From NCBI GenBank assembly GCA_943788875.1, contig CALSSA010000006.1:124001-188000 (forward strand): DNA of 64,000 nt, in the 5' to 3' direction. Position numbers and translations under genes: made by a program. Of the stretch, positions 1-7,151 are shown piece by piece. The stretch is from an uncultured Pseudomonadales bacterium (GTDB lineage Bacteria > Pseudomonadota > Gammaproteobacteria > Pseudomonadales > Porticoccaceae). Each line of letters starts with the position of its first letter. Within the stretch, counting starts at the first letter, position 1. The notes beneath the pieces are model-generated. The model was not told the DNA's origin. It searched no databases and saw nothing but the letters and a program-made list of their open reading frames with translations.

Positions 1-800
1 ACCATAACCAATGACTCATGAAGGCCATAGAGGCAGTTGACCGGCGCAGTGTGGTGATAGGCGCGTTTACCCTCTCCACCCCAATAGCCCATGACCAAAT
101 TCAGATCTAAAAACCAGCTCTGTACCCGGCTTTTGCGATTGCGGATTTTTTCAGCGGCACGCTCACTAAAGCTGACCGGTGAAAGCCCTGGAGGCGCCGA
201 CAGACACTTTTGTGAGCCAGAATAAATCGCATCAATATCCCATTCGTCCACCTTAAGCGGCGTACCAGCAAGACTGGTCACCGCATCAACAATCGTCAGG
301 CAGTCGTATTTGTGCGCCAGCTCAACTAGTGTTTTGGCGTCAGACTGGGCGCCAGTGGACGTCTCTGCATGCACAAAGGCCACCAACCCAGCATCCGGAT
401 GAGCCTTGAGAGCCTCCTCCAGTTTCTGTGGATCAACCGCAGAACCCCAGCTGTCTTCAACCATAATGGCCGTGGCACCACAGCGCTCAACATTTTCTTT
501 CATGCGCCCACCAAAAACACCGTTCTGGCAGACAATCACCTTATCGCCACATTCCACCAGATTGGCAAAACAGCATTCCATACCAGCAGAGCCAGGAGCA
601 GAAACAGCAAAGGTCAGCTCATTTTTGGTCTGGAAAACATATTGCAGCAGCGCTTTTACCTCATCCATCATGCCTATAAAGCTGGGATCCAAATGTCCCA
701 CAGTAGGCCTAGCCATAGCCTGAAGTACACGCTCACTTACATCGGAGGGCCCGGGGCCCATTAATACACGTTGCGGTGGCTGGAATGAGGTAATGGTCAT
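1..800 (-). CDS. Class V aminotransferase (alanine-glyoxylate aminotransferase-like), 3' end cut by window edge
   Basis: PLP-dependent aminotransferase of the class V family, most like alanine/serine-glyoxylate aminotransferases that convert glyoxylate to glycine. About 266 N-terminal residues are visible; the family is usually near 380-400, so the C-terminal domain lies beyond base 1. The start at 798-800 opens with an N-terminal GPGPSDV motif typical of the family. The Schiff-base lysine is in SGSQKCLSAPPG (about Lys198), and the VDAVTSLAGT strand carrying the PLP-binding Asp lies just before it. It lies 23 bases downstream of the CoA-transferase gene on the same strand, so the two are probably cotranscribed. 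The exact amino donor cannot be read from the sequence. Confidence 0.85.
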   Translation of the reverse strand, partial: MTITSFQPPQRVLMGPGPSDVSERVLQAMARPTVGHLDPSFIGMMDEVKALLQYVFQTKNELTFAVSAPGSAGMECCFANLVECGDKVIVCQNGVFGGRMKENVERCGATAIMVEDSWGSAVDPQKLEEALKAHPDAGLVAFVHAETSTGAQSDAKTLVELAHKYDCLTIVDAVTSLAGTPLKVDEWDIDAIYSGSQKCLSAPPGLSPVSFSERAAEKIRNRKSRVQSWFLDLNLVMGYWGGEGKRAYHHTAPVNCLYGLHESLVM

Positions 801-823
801 AGTCGTCTCTCAGTTAGTCGGTT

Positions 824-2029
824 TTATGAATCAGCCACAATGCCTGTGCTCTTTAATTCAGCAATATGGTCCGCGTCCAATCCCAGGCTCTGCAACACTT
901 CATCAGTATGAGATCCCACCGCAGGGCCAGGCCATTCAGTACCCCCTGGCGTTCCCTGTAGTTTAGGTAGCAGGGCCGGGATTTTGAGGGATTCACCATT
1001 AATTTCAACCGCTTCAAATAATTCTCGGTATTTGAAATGCGCATCTTCCATCATATCTGCAACATTGTAGACCGGCCCAGAGGGCACCCGATGCTCATCG
1101 AGAATGGCCATGGCATCAGCCAAACTATGGGCTGCACACCAATTAGCCAACACCAGATCAATATCCGCCTCGTGAATCACCCGATCAGCATTGCTGGTAT
1201 ATTTTCTGTCGGTAGACATGTCCTCTCGCCCCACCGCCACCATCAGGCGAGCAAAGATGGAATCACCATTGCCACCAATCACTAGAAATTTATCATCCGC
1301 ACATTTATAGGTATTGGTCGGCACAATCCCGGTAACCGTCGTTCCGGATGGCTCGCGAATCACACCAGCACCATCATATTCAGGAACTACCGCCTCCAGC
1401 AGATTGAACATCGACTCATAGAGAGCCACATCAACAACCTGTCCGCCTTCTTTATTGTCCTTAACCGCCTCATCTCTGGAGCGCAGCGCCATCAACACGC
1501 CAATCACCGCATGCAACCCAGACACTGTGTCACCAATACTTAGGTTAGGGCGCACCGGAGCCTCTCCTGGGTAGCCATTCACATAACGGAAACCGCTAAT
1601 GGCCTCGCAGGCAGAAGCAAAGCCAGGCTTTTTTGAATAGGGGCCAGTCTGGCCATAGCCGGAAATACGCGCATAGATAAGGTTTGGGTTGTCCTTGCGC
1701 AGGCTTTCAGGATCCAGCCCCCAGCCTTCCAGCACACCGGGGCGAAAGTTTTCCACCACAATATCAGCGCTTTTCAGTAACTCGCGCACCAGATCGCGAC
1801 CTTTCTCAGTTTTGAGATCCAATGAGATACATTTTTTATTGCGACCCAGACTGCGCCACCAAAGCGAGGTGCCATCTTTTACCTGACGCCAGTTGCGAAT
1901 GGGGTCGCCCCCAGGCGGTTCCACCTTGATCACCTCAGCACCAAAGTAACCCAGCATGCAACCGGCAAATGGTCCGGCCAGCAACTGGCCCAACTCAATA
2001 ACTCGCAACCCCTGCAATGGTTTATTCAT
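824..2029 (-). CDS. CaiB/BaiF family (class III) CoA-transferase
   Basis: 401-residue class III CoA-transferase, a family that moves CoA between carboxylic acids in the cytoplasm through an enzyme-bound aspartyl anhydride. The N-terminus LRVIELGQLLAGPFAG and the motif VVENFRPGVLEGWGLD are characteristic; the expected catalytic Asp is in SIGDTVSG near residue 167. Length fits the family (about 380-430). It is first in a minus-strand pair with the aminotransferase 23 bases downstream. Family members act on formyl-, carnitinyl-, mesaconyl-, succinyl- and other CoAs, and the substrate here is not predictable. Pairing with a glyoxylate-type aminotransferase is at most a hint at C2 or dicarboxylate metabolism. 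Confidence 0.88.
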   Translation of the reverse strand: MNKPLQGLRVIELGQLLAGPFAGCMLGYFGAEVIKVEPPGGDPIRNWRQVKDGTSLWWRSLGRNKKCISLDLKTEKGRDLVRELLKSADIVVENFRPGVLEGWGLDPESLRKDNPNLIYARISGYGQTGPYSKKPGFASACEAISGFRYVNGYPGEAPVRPNLSIGDTVSGLHAVIGVLMALRSRDEAVKDNKEGGQVVDVALYESMFNLLEAVVPEYDGAGVIREPSGTTVTGIVPTNTYKCADDKFLVIGGNGDSIFARLMVAVGREDMSTDRKYTSNADRVIHEADIDLVLANWCAAHSLADAMAILDEHRVPSGPVYNVADMMEDAHFKYRELFEAVEINGESLKIPALLPKLQGTPGGTEWPGPAVGSHTDEVLQSLGLDADHIAELKSTGIVADS

Positions 2030-2217
2030 ATTATTGGATCCATTAAATAAAAGAAATCGAGCAAGATTCTAACAGCCAAAGGTGTAAACTAAGGTCACAA
2101 ACGAAATAAAAAACATGAATTAATGAGTTAAATCGATACTTTTGCAGTCAAACAACCCAATGATCGCAAATAAAAGCAAAAAAAATACGATTCAATGTTC
2201 TGGCCACGGAACCGGCT

Positions 2218-2244
2218 TATAACTGACTACTCTAAAATTAGAGT
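2218..2244 (+). promoter_or_regulatory. Possible -10 element and palindromic operator ahead of the envelope gene cluster
   Basis: A TATAAC hexamer (2218-2223) is followed by the palindrome ACTCTAA-AA-TTAGAGT (2229-2244), with 7-base arms. The AGGAG ribosome binding site of the first gene follows at 2251-2255. No good -35 is visible at 16-18 bases. The palindrome sits where a repressor would block transcription initiation. The remaining intergenic sequence (2030-2217) is AT-rich with no recognisable feature. Confidence 0.4.
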
Positions 2245-2261
2245 TAATCTAGGAGCTGGTT

Positions 2262-3503
2262 ATGTCCAACAAAGAAGTTATGACCAAAATGGTCTCAGCC
2301 TACCAATACAGTCTGATTGTCATCGGCCTATGTTCAACAATACTTTTTTCCGCAGCCACAGCACAGAGTCAAACCATCGAACAACAGCAGCCCGTTTCAG
2401 ACCCTGTCAGCGATTACATGAACGCCATAGATAATGTCGAAGCAGAGTACAGTGCCTACTCCACTGAGCTATCTGATCTGTATTTAGGCCTCGGAAAGTC
2501 ACTTTATTCCAAACAAGAGTACGAAAAAGCCCGCCAGGCATTCCAGCGCGGCATGCAAATCCAACGAGTCAACTATGGCCTTAACAGCCTGTCCCAGAGT
2601 CCCTATCTGCTTTCTATTGCAGATACCGAGAGCTTTCTGGGCAACTGGGATGAGTCTCAGGAAGCGCTGGAAAATCTCTATAGCATCAATCAGCAGGCCT
2701 ATGGCGCCAATGATGTACGAATGCTGCCCGTCTTGGATCAGATGCTGGACTGGTATTTGGATAGCTATGACGAACGCACCCCCAAAGGTGGCTACTCTAA
2801 TTTAGTTATTTCCGAACGTATTGCCACCAAAATGTACAGTATTCTGGAAAAAGAACTGCCACTGGACGATCCCCGGGCACCAGAGCGTTTTCGTCGTATT
2901 GGCTACCTGCAGTATTTTATCGCCAACCATATCAAGCAGCATGGTGAGCCCTCAGAGTCAGGAGTCACATTCTCTACCGGTGGCAGCGCCTCGCGCAGCG
3001 AAGCCAGCACCTCACATATGCACTTTCGGCGAGGCAAACTGGCCCTGGAGAAAGTCGTAGCAGCCACAACGCAGCAGGAAGACAGCAGTCCTGTGGAACA
3101 GGCAGAAGCCGTGGCTGAACTGGGGGACTGGTATCTGGTCTTTGGTCAGCGCTTCTCCGCAGCACAGGCCTACCAACTGGCCTATGATGTATTAGAAACA
3201 GCAGAGCAGCCGGAACAGGCCAGAGCTGAATTATTTGATCAGCCGAGAATAATTAATTTTTCGATGGATAAAGACAGTGCCAGCGACTCAGCGCCACAAC
3301 AAATGGAAGTCAGAATGACTGTATCCGCATACGGCGTCCCCAAAGGTATAGAAGTCGATGAAGATTCAGACATATCCAAACCACAGCTGCAGGCTCTGCG
3401 TCGCAATGTCAGCAATATGAGATTTAGACCAAGGTTACAAAATGGTATCGCCGAAGAGGCACCCTACAAATCCCTGTATGCCGTGCCAGCGCCCAAGAGT
3501 TAG
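2262..3503 (+). CDS. Secreted TPR protein with TonB-C-like terminal domain, first gene of the envelope cluster
   Basis: 413 residues, function unknown. A hydrophobic stretch at about 17-33 followed by an Ala-rich cleavage region (SAATA-Q) indicates a signal peptide, so the product should be periplasmic or cell-surface. Residues about 70-145 hold at least two TPR-like helical pairs (LGKSLYSKQEYEKARQAF is a clear TPR core). The last 70 residues (VRMTVSAYGVPKGIEV, then RRNVSNMRFRPRLQNG) resemble the C-terminal domain of TonB-like energy transducers, though no proline-rich linker or TonB-type anchor is present. It is preceded by a good AGGAG at the right distance and followed by the next gene after 11 bases. 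In context it is a candidate periplasmic partner of the ExbB-like channel downstream; that is inference. Confidence 0.75.
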   Translation: MSNKEVMTKMVSAYQYSLIVIGLCSTILFSAATAQSQTIEQQQPVSDPVSDYMNAIDNVEAEYSAYSTELSDLYLGLGKSLYSKQEYEKARQAFQRGMQIQRVNYGLNSLSQSPYLLSIADTESFLGNWDESQEALENLYSINQQAYGANDVRMLPVLDQMLDWYLDSYDERTPKGGYSNLVISERIATKMYSILEKELPLDDPRAPERFRRIGYLQYFIANHIKQHGEPSESGVTFSTGGSASRSEASTSHMHFRRGKLALEKVVAATTQQEDSSPVEQAEAVAELGDWYLVFGQRFSAAQAYQLAYDVLETAEQPEQARAELFDQPRIINFSMDKDSASDSAPQQMEVRMTVSAYGVPKGIEVDEDSDISKPQLQALRRNVSNMRFRPRLQNGIAEEAPYKSLYAVPAPKS

Positions 3504-3514
3504 AGAGAATATTT

Positions 3515-4348
3515 ATGATAGCCGATATTAAATCAACCCCTGTTGGGCCAGTGCTTAAATTGACCAGTGCTATAGCTCTCACTATGGTCCTAGGCGCCTG
3601 CCAGATGCCCTCACCCTCATCATCTAGCTCTTCCAGCCCATCGAACCCATCCAGTTCAGGCGGCAGCTCCTCTGGTGGCTCGCCCTCAAGTTCTGGCGGC
3701 AGCAGCGGAGGCAGCACTGGCGGTATGCCCAGTCCCGGCGGAAGCCAAGGTCCTGATAGCGGGAGTCAAAGTGACGGCAGCACAGGTGCCGGCAGCGGCA
3801 GTAAAGAGGCAGACAGCGGCAGTAAAGAGGCAGACAGCGGCTCACAGGATGGAGATAGCGGCACCGATGCCGGCAGCGGATCAGGTGGAGACTCATTAGA
3901 AGATTTAGATCAGGCTCTGGACGAATCTCTCGAAGGCTTTGATGATAATGTTGGTGGTCAGGGCTCAAGCAATGCAGAAATTGATATCCTCAGCCCAACC
4001 GGTGGCGGTGGTGGTATTCAGAGCGACAGTGAGGCACCATTATTTGAGGAAGCCGACGCCATGGCTGAAGCCAATGCAGAAATCGAGAGTCGCGCCGCCG
4101 AGGGGCCAGCTTCAGAGGCAAGCGGCAGTGGTGCAGATGCTGCGTCTGCTCTTGAGGGGCAGGGTCAGCCAGGACAAGGCAGCTCAGGCACAGCAGCCAA
4201 CGATGTTATCCCTATTCCCGAAGATATTGATGATGGTCAGGGGGATGATATTGTGCTGCGGCAAATACGTGATGCCGCAATGAAAGAGAAAGATCCCGTA
4301 CTGCGGGAAAAACTATGGGATGAATACAGACGTATCAAGAACCAATAG
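3515..4348 (+). CDS. Ser/Gly-rich low-complexity lipoprotein
   Basis: 277-residue predicted lipoprotein with a hydrophobic leader ending in lipobox LGAC (Cys29). Residues about 31-125 are almost entirely Ser, Gly, Pro and Asp, suggesting a long flexible surface or periplasmic linker. They include an exact 7-residue duplication (SGSKEAD). The remainder is acidic and Ala-rich, ending in a compact charged segment of about 35 residues (IRDAAMKEKDPVLREKLWDE) likely to be helical and perhaps the interaction end. No enzymatic domain is recognised. It lies 11 bases after the TPR protein and 23 bases before the next secreted protein. Confidence 0.7.
   Translation: MIADIKSTPVGPVLKLTSAIALTMVLGACQMPSPSSSSSSSPSNPSSSGGSSSGGSPSSSGGSSGGSTGGMPSPGGSQGPDSGSQSDGSTGAGSGSKEADSGSKEADSGSQDGDSGTDAGSGSGGDSLEDLDQALDESLEGFDDNVGGQGSSNAEIDILSPTGGGGGIQSDSEAPLFEEADAMAEANAEIESRAAEGPASEASGSGADAASALEGQGQPGQGSSGTAANDVIPIPEDIDDGQGDDIVLRQIRDAAMKEKDPVLREKLWDEYRRIKNQ
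3794..3835 (+). repeat. Two exact 21-bp tandem units inside the Ser/Gly-rich lipoprotein gene
   Basis: Two back-to-back copies (3794-3814 and 3815-3835) of a 21-base unit beginning AGCGGCAGTAAAGAGG. In frame, they encode a duplicated SGSKEAD-type heptapeptide. Such in-frame units can expand or contract without breaking the gene. Confidence 0.85.
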
Positions 4349-4371
4349 GGCAGGCCAAAACAGGGAACATA

Positions 4372-5595
4372 ATGGATATCCAAGCAATAACACAACAGCG
4401 TCTTTTGCCAGCGGTTTTTATGCCAGCATTTTTGGTGATCAGCGCTTTTGCCATGGCACTGTCCGCCCCGGTAGCACTGGGCGCGACTGACAAAATAACC
4501 TCATCCACAGCACTGGTGTTAAAAACTCCCAGCCAGCCAATCCCCGAGGCCGCCCTGTTAGATGTAGGAATATCCACCTTAAATGACGGACTCTACCTCA
4601 CTGACGAAAACGACACAGTGTTTCCAGAGGTACGTTTTGCCGAAGCCATCTACTTCTCCAACCAGCTCGCCAAAGTCATGGAAAAGAGTGGGGCCTGGGG
4701 TGCCATTCGCGTCACCCCCAGCTCGGATGTGGTTATGGACCTGTATATTTCCGGCACCATTCTGCAATCCGATGGTGAAACCATGGATCTACAAATAGAA
4801 GCCAAAGACAGCAGCGGCAAGAAATGGCTGAGCAAAAGATACAAGCAAACTACCGGCAAATACGCCTATGACCGCCGTCTTAAAAGCCTTGGCGACCCCT
4901 TCCAGAACCTATTTGTGCGTGTCGCCAATGATCTACTCAAGTATCGTGAAAAAATCAGTCAGCAGCAGGCCGCAGAGCTGCGCACTATCTCCGAACTGCG
5001 CTTTGCCAAATCATTCTCTCCTGAAGCTTTTGATAGCTATATCAGCGAGAAGCGCGACGGCACCTTGGTAATCAATAAACTGCCTGCCGAAAATGACAGT
5101 ATTCTGCTTAGAGTGCGCAAGATCCGCGATCGCGACTACCTCTATATAGATACCATGCAGGACTACTATGATGGTTTCTCCCAGCAGATGCATATTGCCT
5201 ACCAGGATTTTCGTCGTACCTCCTACGACTCAGTCGTTAAAGCTCGCCAGCTGGACAAACAGGGTAATCGCCGAATTGTCGCCGGCATAGGCGCTATATT
5301 GGCAGGTATTTATGGCCGCACCCAAGCCGATACCAGAATCGTCAGCGACGCTAGTACAGCAACCGCCGCCACTGGTGGTTTTATACTTAAGTCGGGCCTA
5401 GAGAAGAAGCAGCAAGCCGCAGAGTACAATGAGTCCATCGCTGAAATGGGTTCCTCTCTCGAAGCAGAAATCGCCCCCCAGGTGATTGAACTGGAAGACC
5501 GCACCGTTACCCTGACCGGCACAGTGCAAGCGCAATACCAGCAGTGGCAGGCGCTACTGCAAAAAATCTACCAGCAAGAGCGAGGCACATTGTAA
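4372..5595 (+). CDS. Secreted protein of unknown function, envelope cluster
   Basis: 407 residues; I do not recognise the family. An N-terminal hydrophobic region to about residue 38 ending in VALGA looks like a signal peptide. The body (about 60-290) is mixed alpha/beta with alternating charged and hydrophobic segments. A glycine-rich hydrophobic stretch (RRIVAGIGAILAGIYG, about 300-318) is glycine-zipper-like and could insert into or pack against a membrane. The C-terminal 60 residues are Gln/Glu-rich and probably helical. The next gene starts 2 bases after the stop codon, indicating translational coupling. Location suggests a periplasmic or outer-membrane part of the envelope machine. Confidence 0.65.
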   Translation: MDIQAITQQRLLPAVFMPAFLVISAFAMALSAPVALGATDKITSSTALVLKTPSQPIPEAALLDVGISTLNDGLYLTDENDTVFPEVRFAEAIYFSNQLAKVMEKSGAWGAIRVTPSSDVVMDLYISGTILQSDGETMDLQIEAKDSSGKKWLSKRYKQTTGKYAYDRRLKSLGDPFQNLFVRVANDLLKYREKISQQQAAELRTISELRFAKSFSPEAFDSYISEKRDGTLVINKLPAENDSILLRVRKIRDRDYLYIDTMQDYYDGFSQQMHIAYQDFRRTSYDSVVKARQLDKQGNRRIVAGIGAILAGIYGRTQADTRIVSDASTATAATGGFILKSGLEKKQQAAEYNESIAEMGSSLEAEIAPQVIELEDRTVTLTGTVQAQYQQWQALLQKIYQQERGTL

Positions 5596-5597
5596 CC

Positions 5598-7019
5598 ATG
5601 GCTGACAATGGCCCACAGCCCGATCGCCAGAAGCTGATTATTGGCGGCCTGTTAGCACTGGTTGCGGCAGTGGTCTTGCTGTTGCCCAATCTGGTCACCG
5701 AACCCTGGATTGTCGACCCGGACAATGCCGCAGCGCCAGCCATATCGATTACCAACGTGAGTCCCTCCACCGCCGCAGAGAAAACTCAATACCGTCAAGA
5801 CTCACAAAAACTACTGGCCGAAATTATTGTGCTGCGCGATCGGCTAACCGGCCAGTCCATCGAACAATGGGCCGACTTTGAATTCCGCAGTGCCCTGACC
5901 CTGATCGCGGCCGGAGATGAACAATATAGCTATGGAAACTATATTGAATCCCTGGCCAGTTTTAAACAGGCATTACAGCAGCTAAAAACTCTGCAGACAT
6001 TGGGCGAAGAAAAATATCAGCAGGCCCTGGCAACAGGCACCGGCGCCATCGAAAATGCAGCCATCGGCGATCCAGCCATTGCCAGTGCAGCAGCCAATCT
6101 AGCCATGGCCATTGATGCCAGTGACAGCAGATCTATTGAATTAAACCAGCGCGCCACAGCACTTCCACAGTTGGTCGAGGCATTGCAAAATGCCGAACAA
6201 CAGCTGGCAGCCCAGCAGCTGCAAAACGCTAAAAGCTACTACCAACAGGCAGTGGCGATTGATAGCAAACACCAAAAGGCCGCCGACGGATTAGTTGCCA
6301 CACAGCGAGCAATTACCGAGCAGAGCTTTCGCCGCTCCATGAGCCGAGGCTTTGCAGCCCTAAAACAAAACCGCTTCCCGCAGGCCACCGTCGCCTTTAA
6401 TCAGGCCGGCAAAATTTACCCCCAGAATCCAGCGGTGATTCAAGCTCTTTCTCAGGTAGAAACTCAACAGTCCCAACTGCTGGTTAGCCAGCAGATGCAA
6501 CGAGCAGCAGAACTTGAGCAGCAAGAGCAATGGCAGCAAGCACTGAGCATCTATCAGTCATTGCTGCAGACCGATCCCTCATTAACCCAGGCCACAGTTA
6601 AGACCATTCCAGTGACCGTGCGAGCCACATTGCATAATCAGCTACAGACCGCCCTCGCCGACCCCTTAAAGCTCTCCAATACCAACGCCTATAAAACAAG
6701 TAAGCGCCTGCTAAAAGACGCCAGAGGCATAGCCAACCCGGGTCCAGTATTAAGCCAACAGATTGCAAGCCTGGATAAGTATCTGCGCCAATCGACTATT
6801 CCAGTACCCGTGGTGCTGCAGTCCGATAGCCTCACCGAGGTCACCCTGTTCCGGATCGCCAAACTGGGGACCTTTCAACAGACCTCAGTACAATTAAAAC
6901 CAGGCCGCTACATAGTTGCAGGTTCCAGAAATGGCTACCGTGATGTGCGAGTAGAATTCACCATTACTGGAGAGCCTATGGAGGAGCCGATTCTGGTCAG
7001 TTGCAATGAAGCGATCTAG
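5598..7019 (+). CDS. Membrane-anchored periplasmic TPR/coiled-coil protein with PEGA-like C-terminus
   Basis: 473 residues. The ATG at 5598 is chosen because it lies 2 bases after the upstream stop and opens with a short charged segment followed by a single transmembrane helix (about 14-31, LIIGGLLALVAAVVLLLP). An upstream in-frame start at 5544 would overlap the preceding gene. After the helix come Gln/Ala-rich TPR-like repeats (about 90-340), for example AADGLVATQRAITEQ and GFAALKQNRFPQATVAF. The last 70 residues include LKPGRYIVAGSRNGYRDV, which resembles a PEGA-type beta unit as in the next gene. Predicted topology is N-in with a large periplasmic domain, suggesting a scaffold role; the function is unproven. 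Confidence 0.7.
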   Translation: MADNGPQPDRQKLIIGGLLALVAAVVLLLPNLVTEPWIVDPDNAAAPAISITNVSPSTAAEKTQYRQDSQKLLAEIIVLRDRLTGQSIEQWADFEFRSALTLIAAGDEQYSYGNYIESLASFKQALQQLKTLQTLGEEKYQQALATGTGAIENAAIGDPAIASAAANLAMAIDASDSRSIELNQRATALPQLVEALQNAEQQLAAQQLQNAKSYYQQAVAIDSKHQKAADGLVATQRAITEQSFRRSMSRGFAALKQNRFPQATVAFNQAGKIYPQNPAVIQALSQVETQQSQLLVSQQMQRAAELEQQEQWQQALSIYQSLLQTDPSLTQATVKTIPVTVRATLHNQLQTALADPLKLSNTNAYKTSKRLLKDARGIANPGPVLSQQIASLDKYLRQSTIPVPVVLQSDSLTEVTLFRIAKLGTFQQTSVQLKPGRYIVAGSRNGYRDVRVEFTITGEPMEEPILVSCNEAI

Positions 7020-7076
7020 TACAGTCAACTAATTGCAAACGAATAGGCAAAAATGGAGTCAAAAAAATATAGGGAA

Positions 7077-7119
7077 CAGCTGAGTAGTGCATATACTTAC
7101 CGAACAAATAACTCAGCTG
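7077..7119. repeat. 9-bp perfect inverted repeat in the only long gap of the envelope cluster
   Basis: CAGCTGAGT (7077-7085) and ACTCAGCTG (7111-7119) are exact inverted repeats around a 25-base spacer. They lie in the 132-base gap that separates the first four genes from the PEGA/FGE gene. No T-run follows, so it is not a classic intrinsic terminator. It could be a regulator site, an RNA-processing hairpin, or part of an internal promoter region. Confidence 0.6.
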
Positions 7120-7151
7120 ATAATTAGATAAAAAAGCAAATCAGAAAAACT

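Noticed and set aside
3424-3968. Minus-strand frames through the Ser/Gly-rich lipoprotein (Pro/Glu- and Arg/Cys-rich)
   Set aside because: Complement-strand shadows of a low-complexity gene; no start signals or domains.
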